DNA of 64,000 nucleotides, taken from assembly GCA_910589545.1 (NCBI GenBank), contig CAJUSY010000034.1, positions 85,203 through 149,202 of the forward strand, given 5' to 3'. The position numbers were made by a program, and so were the translations under genes. Positions 43,826 to 55,100 of this stretch are shown here, piece after piece. The first letter of the stretch is position 1. Each line of letters begins with the position of its first letter. The notes under the pieces were generated by a model. It was not told the DNA's origin and searched no databases. It was given only the letters and a program-made list of their open reading frames with translations. This DNA comes from Peptoniphilaceae bacterium. GTDB lineage: Bacteria > Bacillota > Clostridia > Tissierellales > Peptoniphilaceae.

Positions 43826-44545
43826 ATGAACGTGATACTAACAAGTGACATAATGTCGCCTGACAAAAGACAACTTAACAGTCAGAATGGTTTTATCGAC
43901 AAAATCCACGAATACGTAGACAACATCAATTGCCTCTACGTTCCCTCTGATCCACACGCACCATTTCTGACACACACTATAAGTTCGCATCATAGAAGGG
44001 CCTTCAAAAAAAGTGGATTCACAGTCAAACATTGGAAAATTTTGTATCCTTATAAAAAAAGAAAACTACAGCAACTCATATCACAATCAAACCTAATAAT
44101 ACTTGCAGGAGGTCACGTTCCCACACAGAACAAATTCTTCCACGATATTCATCTTAAACAATATTTACAAGATTTCCAAGGACTTATAATAGGAATCAGC
44201 GCAGGAAGCATGAACAGTGCCAAAGAAGTATACGCACAACCAGAAAATTTTGGCGAAGTCAAATCGTCGCACTACCGTAGATTTCTCGAAGGACTAGGAA
44301 TTGTGGATATATCTGTACTTCCACACTACAAAGAGATCAAACATCAACGAATAGACAACCAACGAATCATGGAAGATGTCACACTACCAGACAGCTACGG
44401 AAAGAAATTCTACGCGATAGAAGATGGAGCATACATCGTAGCCACAGAAAACAAAATCTACGGAAATTGCTACGTCATAAAAGACGGCAAAATCAAAAAA
44501 GTATGTAACACTGGACAATCCGTAAATCTACGAGGAGATTTTTAA
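43826..44545 (+). CDS. Peptidase S51 (dipeptidase E / cyanophycinase-like)
   Basis: 239 aa class-I-glutaminase-like fold. The nucleophile elbow GISAGSMNSA carries Ser in the usual GxSAG motif, and AGGHVPTQNKF (GG-x-P/T) and SVLPHYKEI (His) fit the S51 family. An alternative label is Type 1 glutamine amidotransferase-like protein. Cytosolic, no signal peptide. Start after AGGAGA. It likely cleaves N-terminal Asp/Glu-containing dipeptides, by homology only. Codon use here and in the next gene is richer in CTA/ACA than in the purine cluster. Confidence 0.85.
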   Translation: MNVILTSDIMSPDKRQLNSQNGFIDKIHEYVDNINCLYVPSDPHAPFLTHTISSHHRRAFKKSGFTVKHWKILYPYKKRKLQQLISQSNLIILAGGHVPTQNKFFHDIHLKQYLQDFQGLIIGISAGSMNSAKEVYAQPENFGEVKSSHYRRFLEGLGIVDISVLPHYKEIKHQRIDNQRIMEDVTLPDSYGKKFYAIEDGAYIVATENKIYGNCYVIKDGKIKKVCNTGQSVNLRGDF

Positions 44546-44730
44546 ATTAATGACACAATTTTCAGATACACAGAAGATGCCTACACCAATATCAACATAA
44601 AATTACTAAGACTATCATTATTCGTAGTTTTTTTGGCATATAAACTCAAACACACAACAAATCATATAAGAACCAACAAAAAAACACAACTGACAATTCA
44701 GTGATAATCATATAATCTCTAGGAGAAATA

Positions 44731-45165
44731 ATGAACACAATCATCAAACCATTCGACAAGCTAACAACACAAGAACTATTTAGCATCTATAAACTTAGAG
44801 TCGACACATTCGTAGTCGAACAACAATGCCCATATCATGAAGTAGATTACATCGACTTAGAAAGCTACCACATATATCTACAAAACGACAACAATAACAT
44901 CTTATCCTACTGCAGACTATATCAGCAAAATGGCACCTATCACATAGGCAGAGTGATATCATCAGACAGACACAAAGGATACGGCAAGCAAATAATGAAA
45001 TCAGCCATTGAATTTGCGGAGTCATCACTTCACGTAGACACCATAATCATAGAAGCACAAACCTACGCCGTCGAATTTTATAAAAAACTAGGATTTGTAG
45101 TAATTTCTAAACCATTTGATGAAGATGGAATAGAACATGTAAGAATGAAATACAACGGAAGATAA
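44731..45165 (+). CDS. GNAT acetyltransferase, ElaA family
   Basis: 144 aa. FDKLTTQELFSIYKLRVDTFVVEQQCPYHEVDYID is the ElaA signature (R-x-x-VFVVEQ-x-CPY-x-E-x-D). The acetyl-CoA site is RVISSDRHKGYGKQIMKSA, and EAQTYAVEFYKKLGFVVIS is the usual C-terminal strand. Substrate unknown. Ribosome binding site AGGAGA; single gene. Confidence 0.92.
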   Translation: MNTIIKPFDKLTTQELFSIYKLRVDTFVVEQQCPYHEVDYIDLESYHIYLQNDNNNILSYCRLYQQNGTYHIGRVISSDRHKGYGKQIMKSAIEFAESSLHVDTIIIEAQTYAVEFYKKLGFVVISKPFDEDGIEHVRMKYNGR

Positions 45166-45885
45166 ATAAATACAAATTATTCTTAAAAATTGAAAATATT
45201 TATTATAAAAGCTAAAAAATGTCGAAAATTTTGAAAAATAAACTGTTGTTTATACTAAAAGTACGAAATCCGAAAATATAAAACAAAAAAATTTTAAAAA
45301 CAGCACAGATATAGTTTATTAGAATAAAGTGAAATGAATGAAATACACGGTAAATTGTGCTATAAGTACCATGTTATTAATAATCTGACCATTAAAATTA
45401 ATTCGAAATATACGAGCAAAAATATTTTCTTACTTTTATAGTTCTAACGGGAACATTATAATAAAGAAAGGAATCATAGTAAAGGAGTAATAACCTAACA
45501 TAGAATAAAATAAGAAATTAAAATAATCAACAGAGAATAGAGCATAATCAATCACAAAATCAGTCCCCAGAATTGAACAAAAGCATAAAAGATTCAAAGA
45601 TATTAACAAAACATCAAAAGATAATTAAATTAATGTAAAAATAACAAAAAATATCTATAAAAAGCTTGAAATTTTAATTCGTTATTGTATAATAGAAAGT
45701 ACATAGACATACGTTATCATTTAATGATTGTTAATTTGATTATATTTTCTAAAATAAGTCTTAAACTTTATCTAAAAAGCTTGATTTATTAAATTATTTG
45801 ATTTAAAATATAATTTCAGATAATCAATCATAAATGATAGTAAATTAAGTTTATGAAGGTTAAAAATTTTAGGAGGAATAAACCC
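45166..45885. other. Long AT-rich intergenic region ahead of the coiled-coil surface protein
   Basis: 720 bases without a credible ORF. The only firm signal is a promoter TTGAAA (45666-45671), 16-base spacer, TATAAT (45688-45693), which would give a leader of about 185 bases. AAAAAGCTTGA occurs twice (near 45660 and 45774), a short direct repeat flanking this promoter and leader. Long upstream regions are common for major surface-protein genes. Nothing else supported. Confidence 0.5.
45666..45693 (+). promoter_or_regulatory. Promoter of the coiled-coil surface protein
   Basis: TTGAAA, 16-base spacer, TATAAT. Confidence 0.65.
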
Positions 45886-47820
45886 ATGAAATTAAACAAA
45901 AAATTATTGACAGCAGCATTAGCTGGTGCTCTAATCGTAACAGCAGTTCCAGCAAACACATTTGCTGAAAAGAATTCTGCAGAAGATTCTTATACTGAAG
46001 AATTAAACTTAAGTAAAGAACAAGCAGCTGCTAGAATGGATGAATTAGCTAAACAAATCGCTGAATTATCAGCAAGAAGAGCTGAAATCGTAACAAGAGA
46101 ATGGAAACCTGGAGAAACTTCTGAAGGTTTAATTGAAAAATTACAAAAAGAAGAAGCAGCAGCAAAAGCTAATTATGAAATAGCAAAAGCTAACTTTGAA
46201 GCAAGAGCAAAAGAATGGGAAGCAGCAAAAGACGCTCAAGAAAAAGCTAGATTAGCTAAGAGAAAAGCTATTGATGCTTACAACTCTAAAGTAGGCGAAT
46301 ATGAAAGATTAGTAAAAGAAGCAGAAGCAGCACGCGATGCAGCTAAAAAAGAAGCTAAAGAAAAATATGACGATACAATTGCTAGTATTAATAGAAAATA
46401 TGAAGTAGCTCAAACAAATCTTGACAGAGTTGAGAAAGAATTAGCTGCAGCTCAAAAAGCATTAGAAACTGCATTAGATGAAGATGAAAATGTACCAGAA
46501 GGCACAAATGCGCAAATTGATCAAGCTAAAAAAGCTGTAAGAGACTTAGAAGCAAAAGTTGCTCAATTAAAGAATGAAAGAGCGAAAGCTAATGACGAAA
46601 AAATTACTGTTCAAAATTCAGCTGACGAAACATTAGCAAATGCTAACAAACAAGCTGATACTTTGTTCCAAGCTAAACTTCAAGAATTAAACAAAAAATA
46701 CAAATTAAATGATAACTACGGAGATGCAGCGGCTGAATTAACTCTTATCGAAAGAGCTAAGTTGAAAGCAATCAAAGATTACGATGAAGCAAAAGCTTAT
46801 TCTGATGTAGCATTCAAAAAATATTTAGCAGCTGACAAAGCATATGAAGCAGCTTCAAAAGCATATGCAAAAGCTAACCAAAGAGCATATAAAGTAACTG
46901 AAGAATTAAAATCAATTGAAAAACAATTAAAAGAAAAATATGTTAGATTAAACATTATCTTAAAAGATCAAAATAAAGGAATTAATTCTTTAGCTGGCAA
47001 ATTAGATGCTGACATGATTAAAGAAATCGAAAACTTCGCTGAATTAAGCAAGAGCGAACAAGCAGAAGCAATTGCTAAATTACAAGCAGAATTAAATAAA
47101 CTTAAAGAAGAATACGATAAAACTAAAGATGAAATCAAAGAAGTTAAATCTGTATACACTTACAAGTTCGCAGTAAAAGATACTGCTGGTAAAGGCGTTC
47201 AAGGTTTATCATTAACATTCACTAACATCGAAGATAGTACAAAAGTTTACGTTGGAACATCTGATGAAAACGGAGACATCGTTGTTAAAGGAATAGCTGA
47301 AGGAACTTACAAAATTGCAGTAACTCATGTACCAACAGGATACAAAGTAGTTCAAAAAGGTAAAATGGTTTCTGAAGTTAAAGGTTTATTCAGACCAGAA
47401 GCTGAAGTAAAAGCTGAAAACAACGTTGAAGAAAAAGAAGCAGCTAAAGAATCAGAAGTTACAATTCCTGAATATATAACTATCAAAGGTGCAGAAAAAG
47501 ACAACAAAGAAGAAAAAGACAAAAAAGAAGAAAAAGACGAAAAAGTTATCGATGGTGGAACTATCATAGTTGATAAAAAAGACAAAGAAGAAAAAGACAA
47601 CAACGAAAAGAAACCAGAAGATAACAAAAAAGAAGATAGCAAAAAAGAAGATAACAAAAAAGAAGATAGCAAAAAAGAAGATAGCAAAGCTGACAAACCA
47701 GCTAAAAAAGAAAAGAAAAAATTACCAAAAGCAGGTGCAGCAGCTGAAGCAGCTACAATAGCAGCAGCGGCTATGGCAACTATGGGTGGAGCTTATCTTT
47801 CACTTAAAAAACGTAAATAA
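45886..47820 (+). CDS. LPKAG-anchored coiled-coil surface protein, FAF-like candidate adhesin
   Basis: 644 aa; ATG 45886 after AGGAGG (an earlier in-frame ATG at 45853 lacks a site). Signal peptide MKLNKKLLTAALAGALIVTA...FA (to about residue 26). Residues about 40-420 are Ala/Glu/Lys-rich heptads forming long coiled coils. Then comes a Cna-B/SpaA-like beta domain (about 421-510, YKFAVKDTAGKGVQGLSLTF ... GTYKIAVTHVPTGYKVV), a charged KKEDSKKEDN repeat region spanning the wall, sorting motif LPKAG at about 613, a hydrophobic helix and KKRK. The layout resembles F. magna adhesion factor (FAF); identity not proven. Confidence 0.85.
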   Translation: MKLNKKLLTAALAGALIVTAVPANTFAEKNSAEDSYTEELNLSKEQAAARMDELAKQIAELSARRAEIVTREWKPGETSEGLIEKLQKEEAAAKANYEIAKANFEARAKEWEAAKDAQEKARLAKRKAIDAYNSKVGEYERLVKEAEAARDAAKKEAKEKYDDTIASINRKYEVAQTNLDRVEKELAAAQKALETALDEDENVPEGTNAQIDQAKKAVRDLEAKVAQLKNERAKANDEKITVQNSADETLANANKQADTLFQAKLQELNKKYKLNDNYGDAAAELTLIERAKLKAIKDYDEAKAYSDVAFKKYLAADKAYEAASKAYAKANQRAYKVTEELKSIEKQLKEKYVRLNIILKDQNKGINSLAGKLDADMIKEIENFAELSKSEQAEAIAKLQAELNKLKEEYDKTKDEIKEVKSVYTYKFAVKDTAGKGVQGLSLTFTNIEDSTKVYVGTSDENGDIVVKGIAEGTYKIAVTHVPTGYKVVQKGKMVSEVKGLFRPEAEVKAENNVEEKEAAKESEVTIPEYITIKGAEKDNKEEKDKKEEKDEKVIDGGTIIVDKKDKEEKDNNEKKPEDNKKEDSKKEDNKKEDSKKEDSKADKPAKKEKKKLPKAGAAAEAATIAAAAMATMGGAYLSLKKRK

Positions 47821-47850
47821 TTTACGTAAATAGATTATACTAAAAAGATT

Positions 47851-47880
47851 TAGAGAGGACATATGTCCTCTCTTTTTTTG
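47851..47880 (+). terminator. Intrinsic terminator of the coiled-coil surface gene
   Basis: AGAGAGGACATATGTCCTCT is a perfect palindromic stem (AGAGAGGACAT/ATGTCCTCTCT) followed by TTTTTT. Confidence 0.9.
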
Positions 47881-48569
47881 GTTATATAACCAAATAATCC
47901 TACCATAGGAGATAATGTTAGATTCTTGCTTCATTTTTTAAATTTGTTAAATTCGCGTAAATAATATTTATACAATAAATACCGGATAACTTTTAAAAAT
48001 TGCCGGAAGTACTTAGTTCTTTAAAGCGAGACAAACACTGAAACATACAGTAATATGACAAAAAAGCTTCAAATTAAATTAGCGGTGTAGCTTGTGTATT
48101 TTATTAATTTTTATTTGCGTTTTTGCTAATATATGATACAATATATTTATATATAAGAATAATAATTGGATAATACAAATATTATGGTGGTTTTACGTTA
48201 TTTAATATTTGAAATTGAAGTCCAATGATTTATTCTTGTTAGTTAAATTTGCATGCGGATATGAAGAATAATCATCATATCACTAATTGAATATAATTAT
48301 GGGATATTAATTATAGTATTTAAATGCCTTGTAATTATTAAAAAATAGCTTGATTACTACGCATGCAAAATGTGTATGTTATGTGTTGAGCATGGGAAAA
48401 TATGCAACATAGAATACACTAATTAGACAAAAAAAGCTTAGTTGATAAGTCGTTTTCGTCAAAACTCAATTTATTTATAATTACTAGAAAGATTAAAATG
48501 ATTTGTTAATTAAGTGGGTAAAGATTAATATAATCCTTGTGAGATTATCCATAACAGGAAGGAGAAAAA
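47881..48569. other. AT-rich intergenic region ahead of the large secreted protein
   Basis: About 690 bases without an ORF. It begins with a perfect 16-base palindrome TTGGTTATATAACCAA (47878-47893) right behind the terminator. A possible promoter is TTGCGT (48116-48121), 16 bases, TACAAT (48138-48143), leaving about 420 bases of leader. The end, AGGAAGGAG before 48570, is the ribosome binding site. No other structure recognised. Confidence 0.4.
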
Positions 48570-51500
48570 ATGGATAGAAAAAATTTTTCAAAAAAAATCT
48601 TGTCTTTGTTCCTTGCCTCAGCCATGTTGATTGGTGTTGCACCAGTTAACACATTTGCTGAAACGACAAAAGCTAACTGGACTATAGATGAGAAAAAAGA
48701 AGCTGAAATGAGCTTCTGGAGATTGTCAAACAGAAACGATATTACAGTTGTAGCTAATGCTGAGGGGATCAAGACCCCTTCAATAAACTACATCGGAACT
48801 TATGTAAATGATGAGGGTAGAACAGTTCTTAGACTATCTTTTAGAATGTTCCAAAACCTAGCATCAGGCGTATGGTCTAAGGCCCTATTTAAATTCGATA
48901 AGGACCTATATGACCTAATTGATTTTAGTAGCCCTAAAACAGGAATGTATAAGGGAGCAGAAAATGGAGTTTGGCATGATTCAGCTGCTTATAAGGATGT
49001 TTCTATATTTACAAATGTTGTCAGTTCCATATCAGGAGCAGTGAATGTAAAAGAACAAAACCTAGATAACAATGGGAACAAGTTAGGTGGATCTTCAAGA
49101 CTTGAAATTCCTATAGACCTTGTTTTAAAAGATGGAAAGACAGTAGATGATTTAGTTGGACAACCTCATGTACAAATGAGAATTACAAATGAAGACTATA
49201 GTAAAGTTTTCTGTGTGGCTGGTACTGGCAAGGCTAGTTCAGATCCTACAAACAATGATGACTCTGCAGTGGATCCAGATACTCTAGTTACCCCATATAA
49301 CTCATATACCTTTATGACTTATGTACCATCTAAAAATAACAATGCAGATGTAAACACAGTATCTGACTATAACCTTGACTACCAATTTTACTCTGCCAAC
49401 TCTTATGCTAAATATAACGAAAAAGGTGGTTATATAGATGTATTCCACAAACAATCTAAGCTAAACTCTGCTGATAATATTGGTGGAGAAAGCTTTGCCT
49501 TTAGACAAGTATTTAACGAAAAATTCGCAGAAGTTCTAAAGCCACAAGATGAATCGGGAACAGTCGCAAAAGTATTTGCAGCCAGTCAACAAGGGGATAT
49601 GTGGAAAACTACTCAACCTATATCTATCACAAAGGATAACTTAAATACCTCAGATAATAGTGATCTAAATCCAGGATTTACTGGTATCCAAGTAGCATCC
49701 ACATATAACAATGGTACTATTGGCAAAAAATTTGCAGGTTTAAATACTGTTTTAACAACAGCTAAGCCTCAAGATTCATTCCTAAATAGTGCTACAACAG
49801 AATTTAACTCAGGACTTCCTACCATTACTAGATACTATATTGATAAAGATAAAGTAGCAGAAAAGGGACTAAAACTAGATGACCTAGCGTCATTTGATTT
49901 TTATTCAACCTTTATCTTAGATAGTACAAAGAAATTTATCGAATATACAGCAACCAATAATACAGGTTCTGATATAGTATTAGCCCCAAATAGTAAGCTA
50001 GGACTAACTTATGCTGACAATAAAACATCTACACCAAATACTGATTTATTAAAATACTCCCTTACTTTTGGTGATGATGCCTATAAGATTGAGCTAAGAT
50101 CAAACTTTGAACACGTTGGTGGACTTCTTGGACAACCTGGTAGAGGTAGAGAATATGTATACAATCTAATCCCTGGCATGACAATAAAGGCTGGAGAAAA
50201 GATTGCTTTTAGAACGATGAAGTATGACAAACCTCCTACTAAGGTAACACTTACTCTACCTGGTAAAGATGGTAAAAAAACAATAGACCTCCTACCAGAT
50301 CAAAAAGGAGCTGAAAAAACTACACCAAGAAGACTTAACTATATCACAACTTATGCAGGTGGATCAGCTACTCAATCAGGCCTAAACCCTGATATCGATG
50401 AATTATTTACTGATTCAAAAAATATTACTGGTAGAACGAGATATGAACTAGCTGTGATCAAACTATTCTACCCAAATAAATCTGAATATGCCTTTACTAT
50501 TTCCGACCAAGATGTTAGAAAGGAAATGAACATCAACGGTGCAAAACTAGATGGATTTACTTTCACAACAGAAGGAAAGAATGGATTTACTATGCCAACT
50601 GACCTAGTAAAAGACTCAGTTATCGGAATTACCAATACAGATGTTAGAAAAGCAGCAGTATCTAGTGAAAAAGTATTTGAAAAAGTTCAAGCAAAAGTAA
50701 CCTTTGACCTAAATGGTGGTAAATTACCTACTACAATAAAATCATTTGAAGGATTTAAGGCAAATGATGCAACTAACTTACCAGGAACAGAATTTGCATA
50801 TAAATTAGCTAGAGCAAGTGAAACAGCTCCAGTAGTAAGAATCGCACCAATGAATGAAAAAAAAGCGACAGATGCAGACTACACTCCAAACGGATTTAAG
50901 GTAGAAAAATATATCGACCACAACGGCGATCAATTAAAAGGTGATGCCCTAGAACTTAGAAAAATAGTAGAAAATCCTAGTAAAGATGGACAACAATTCT
51001 ACGGCTGGACAACAAAGAAAGTTTCTTCAGTAGAAGAATATAACAAACTAGAAGAATTAACTACAGTTGACCAAGCAAAAGATACAACAAAAACTTATAA
51101 GTTTACAGAAAACTCACCAATCATAACAGGTACTACAGTATATGCCTTCTATGGCGCTGCTAAATCTGTAGAAGCAAATCCTGTTCAAAAATATGATGAA
51201 GCAACTGGCAAGCAATATATCGAAGGTATCTTGCCAGAAGGAAAAACTCTTCCAGATAATGCTACAGTAGAACTTGTACAAAAAAATTCTGATGGAACAT
51301 ATACTAAAGTAGAAGTACCTGTTGTTCTAGACAATGGAAAACCAAAATTTGACGTATCAAATAATAACATCAAAGATGGCGGAGAGTACTATATAGCTGT
51401 GACAGAAGATGGAAAACCAACAACTTATTCAACAAACCCTGTTAAGATAGATAAGGCTGGCCCAAGCTTTGGTGATGCAGACAATGCCCTAGCTATAGAA

Positions 51501-51998
51501 CAAGATGCCTACGGTTACCAAGTAAAAATATCAGCAAAAGCTACTGATAATTCAGGTATACTAAGAGTGTATGCAGAAGAAGACAAAGATAATGGATATT
51601 ATAAAGCTGAAGCATCAGAAAAAGAAGCTAGTATAACAGATTCTTTACAAAAACAAGGTGGAGTGGAAAAAACATTCAAAGTAACAGCTGTAGATAAATT
51701 CGGTAATAAGACTGTTGTTAGCAAAAAAGTTCAACCAGTAGTAGAGGACCTTGACCTAACAGTAGTTAACCCAAGAAGTGGTAAGGACTTTGTTATAGTA
51801 ACTACAACACCAGGTGCGACAGTTACCGTAGAAGTGGTTGGACAAGGTGTGAATATAGAACACACTCAAGAAAAATCAAGTGATAAAGTGAAACTTGAAA
51901 AAGAAGGAAGTCCATTTAAGTTATCAAGAAGACAAAGAGTAAAGGTAACAGCAAAAAAAGATGGACAAATAGTTCATGTAACAACTAGAGTTAGATAG
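48570..51998 (+). CDS. Large secreted surface protein without wall anchor
   Basis: 1142 aa; GGAAGGAG before ATG. Signal peptide KKILSLFLASAMLIGVAPV...FAE (to about residue 31). Residues about 35-690 are a large domain not recognised, rich in Asn/Asp and beta-type sequence. About 705-865 resembles an InlB B-repeat (VTFDLNGGKLPTTIKSFEGF ... QFYGWTTKK ... TTVYAFYG). Ig-like segments follow. The protein ends RRQRVKVTAKKDGQ...TRVR with no LPXTG motif, membrane helix or CWB module. Codon use is distinct (many CTA Leu and GCC Ala), suggesting transfer from another anaerobic coccus. Confidence 0.82.
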   Translation: MDRKNFSKKILSLFLASAMLIGVAPVNTFAETTKANWTIDEKKEAEMSFWRLSNRNDITVVANAEGIKTPSINYIGTYVNDEGRTVLRLSFRMFQNLASGVWSKALFKFDKDLYDLIDFSSPKTGMYKGAENGVWHDSAAYKDVSIFTNVVSSISGAVNVKEQNLDNNGNKLGGSSRLEIPIDLVLKDGKTVDDLVGQPHVQMRITNEDYSKVFCVAGTGKASSDPTNNDDSAVDPDTLVTPYNSYTFMTYVPSKNNNADVNTVSDYNLDYQFYSANSYAKYNEKGGYIDVFHKQSKLNSADNIGGESFAFRQVFNEKFAEVLKPQDESGTVAKVFAASQQGDMWKTTQPISITKDNLNTSDNSDLNPGFTGIQVASTYNNGTIGKKFAGLNTVLTTAKPQDSFLNSATTEFNSGLPTITRYYIDKDKVAEKGLKLDDLASFDFYSTFILDSTKKFIEYTATNNTGSDIVLAPNSKLGLTYADNKTSTPNTDLLKYSLTFGDDAYKIELRSNFEHVGGLLGQPGRGREYVYNLIPGMTIKAGEKIAFRTMKYDKPPTKVTLTLPGKDGKKTIDLLPDQKGAEKTTPRRLNYITTYAGGSATQSGLNPDIDELFTDSKNITGRTRYELAVIKLFYPNKSEYAFTISDQDVRKEMNINGAKLDGFTFTTEGKNGFTMPTDLVKDSVIGITNTDVRKAAVSSEKVFEKVQAKVTFDLNGGKLPTTIKSFEGFKANDATNLPGTEFAYKLARASETAPVVRIAPMNEKKATDADYTPNGFKVEKYIDHNGDQLKGDALELRKIVENPSKDGQQFYGWTTKKVSSVEEYNKLEELTTVDQAKDTTKTYKFTENSPIITGTTVYAFYGAAKSVEANPVQKYDEATGKQYIEGILPEGKTLPDNATVELVQKNSDGTYTKVEVPVVLDNGKPKFDVSNNNIKDGGEYYIAVTEDGKPTTYSTNPVKIDKAGPSFGDADNALAIEQDAYGYQVKISAKATDNSGILRVYAEEDKDNGYYKAEASEKEASITDSLQKQGGVEKTFKVTAVDKFGNKTVVSKKVQPVVEDLDLTVVNPRSGKDFVIVTTTPGATVTVEVVGQGVNIEHTQEKSSDKVKLEKEGSPFKLSRRQRVKVTAKKDGQIVHVTTRVR

Positions 51999-52040
51999 AC
52001 AATAGATTAGTTCATTTTACTAATTATTAAATTTAATTTA

Positions 52041-52073
52041 TTCCTAAATCCAGCTTTAATACTGGATTTAGGA
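52041..52073. other. Perfect hairpin without T-run between two surface-protein genes
   Basis: TTCCTAAATCCAG pairs perfectly with CTGGATTTAGGAA (13 pairs, seven-base loop), but AAAAAT follows instead of T. A second small dyad AAACTTATA/TATAAGTTT lies at 52079-52101. These could be mRNA processing or partial terminator signals, leaving possible read-through into the next gene. Confidence 0.5.
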
Positions 52074-52163
52074 AAAATAAACTTATAAAACGTATAAGTT
52101 TAAATTTTACCGGTTAAAACGGAGAATTAATAGCCAAAAGAAAACTTTACGAAAGGAAAAATA

Positions 52164-55100
52164 ATGGGTAATAAAGAAATATTTAATAAAATCATTACAG
52201 AAAAAAGAACAAAAAGTTCTAATAAGAAACCTAAGTATGGAATGAGAAAATTGACTGTTGGTGTAGTATCATGCTTATTAGGATATATGATGTTCTTCAC
52301 TCCTAATGTATCACAAGCTGAAAAAGGAGAAACTCCTCAAGTAGCTTCAGAAATAGTAAGTCCACTAAATGAAACAGATATAGTAGAAGTTAATAATCAA
52401 GAAGTTTCAAATAAAAATGAAGATTCAGAAGTTACAGCAAAACCTGCAACTGAAGAAAAAGAAACAGTATCAGAAGTTACAGCAAAACCTGCAACTGAAG
52501 AAAAAGAAACAGTAGCAGAAGCTACTCAAGAAAGAAAACAATCTGAAAACTTTAATGCTGAAATCAAAGAAATAGAAGTAGAAAAGAACGGCGTTGTAAA
52601 TTACAAAGAAGCTATCACAAATCTTCCAGCAGATGCTAGTGTAAAACCAAGTGCAGAAATAGATACATCTAAACCGGGAAAACATACAATAGCTGTAGAT
52701 ATTAACTTTGCAGATGGTTCTACTACAACTGTTAATATAACTATAAACGTAATAGAAAAAGTAAACGTTAATAAACCTAATGATTTAGAAATAGGAGAAA
52801 AAATTGGTTCAGATCAATCTGTAAAAGCTCCCGCTGATAACATTGTTGAACCAGATCCAAATATACCATTTGGTAAGACAAAGGCTAGAGTTGAAATTGA
52901 AAAGAAAGGTATAAATGGTGGAGAATTTCCATTTGACACAATATTTGAGTCTGGCACAACCAAGGTAACATTGGTGACGGTTGATGAAAATGGTGATGAT
53001 GTAGAAACAACAGCTACTATCAATGCCACTACTGGTGAAATGACATTTGATAATATAGTAGATATGCAGGCTGTCAAAGACGGGGATGTGTTTATAGAAT
53101 TTAATGGCGAAAAAATTAAAGGTAAATTTATAGATTCTTATGAAGGGCCAGATTACGGACAAGCCGGAGCTACTAATATCACAACATTTAAATTAATTTT
53201 AAATCAAATTAGAAATACTGATGTTGTAGTAAATACAAAAGACAAGGCAGGTAATGTGGTAGATAACCCGACTACAGATGTAACTAATGGAAAGATTAAA
53301 AAAGGTGATACAGTAGTTAACATACCTACAAAAGATAATGTAGTAGAAATTGACGATATTGGTGGATTATCATCTGAAGAAATAGATGACTTTAACAGTA
53401 AGACGCCAGAATATTCTGTTGAAGGAACAGAAAATGGATTCCTAGTAAACAAAGATGGCAACAAGGTTTACAAACCGGGTGAATTTAAAATTGATGAAAA
53501 AGGATTAGATCCTACTGAATTAGAATTCACAGAAAAACCACTTGTAACAGAAGAAGACCAAACAGGCGATACTGACTATGTAACAGTAAACTTTGATGCA
53601 GGGAAATATGGTACAATCGGCACAAGTCCAACTTATAATGTAATAAAAGGAGTTGAATTAAGCAAGACTCTAACAGCCCCAGAAGTAACAGCCAAAAAAG
53701 GATGGAAACACACTGGGTGGAAAGAAGCATTAGCAAGCAAATATGAAGCAAATACAACCCACACTGCAACCTACAAAGCAATAGAAGCTACTGGTAAAAA
53801 TATAACAACAAATCTAAATTCTACACCAGAAGCAGCCAGCGCTATAGCAAACGTAGGTGAGCTACCAGATGGAACTAAATTTGCTTGGCTAGAAGCACCA
53901 GATACAAGCACAGAAGGAAAAAAACCAGCAACAGTAGTAGTAACTTATCCAGATGGAAGAACACAAGAAAAAGAAGTAACTGTAACAGTAGAAGACAACA
54001 GACCTGATAATGAAAAGAATGAACCAGAAGTAACAGGCGTTACAACTGACTTAAACAAAAAACCATCATCAGACGATGCAGTAACAAACTTAAAAGATCT
54101 ACCAGACGGAACAACTACAAGCTGGAAAGAAGAACCAGATGTAAGTACACCAGGCGAAAAAACTGCAACAGTAGTAGTAACTTATCCAGATGGAACAACA
54201 GATGAAAAAGAAGTAACTGTAACAGTAGAAGACAACAGACCTGATAATGAAAAGAATGAACCAGAAGTAACAGGCGTTACAACTGACTTAAACAAAAAAC
54301 CATCATCAGACGATGCAGTAACAAACTTAAAAGATCTACCAGACGGAACAACTACAAGCTGGAAAGAAGAACCAGATGTAAGTACACCAGGCGAAAAAAC
54401 TGCAACAGTAGTAGTAACTTATCCAGATGGAACAACAGATGAAAAAAAAGTAACTGTAACTGTTAAGAATACTATCCCTGCTAAACCAATCGAAGATATA
54501 GCTAAAACAACTAAAGTAACAAAAGAAACTATCAAAGCCGAAGTAAAATATGAAGCAGACGATAGCCTAGACTTTGAAGAAAAAGTAGTAGATAAAGCTC
54601 CAGTAGACGGAGAAAAAGAAGTTACAACAGTATCACAACCAGGCAAAGACGATGTAGTAACAGAAAAAGTAACAAAAGAAGCTGAAGACGGAGTAACAAA
54701 AGTAGGTAACAAAAAAGTAGAAACAGTTAAAAATGATGACGGTTCTACAACAGAAACAACAACAATCTACGACGTTAACCCAAAAACAGGCGAACTAGAA
54801 AACCCAACTACTACAACAAAAACAACAACAGATGCTAAGCCTATTGAAGATATAGCTAAAACTACAAAAGTAACAAAAGAAACTATCAAAGCCGAAGTAA
54901 AATACGAAGCAGACGATAGCCTAGACTTTGAAGAAAAAGTAGTAGATAAAGCTCCAGTAGACGGAGAAAAAGAAGTTACAACAGTATCACAACCAGGCAA
55001 AGACGATGTAGTAACAGAAAAAGTAACAAAAGAAGCTGAAGACGGAGTAACAAAAGTAGGTAACAAAAAAGTAGAAACAGTTAAAAATGATGACGGTTCT

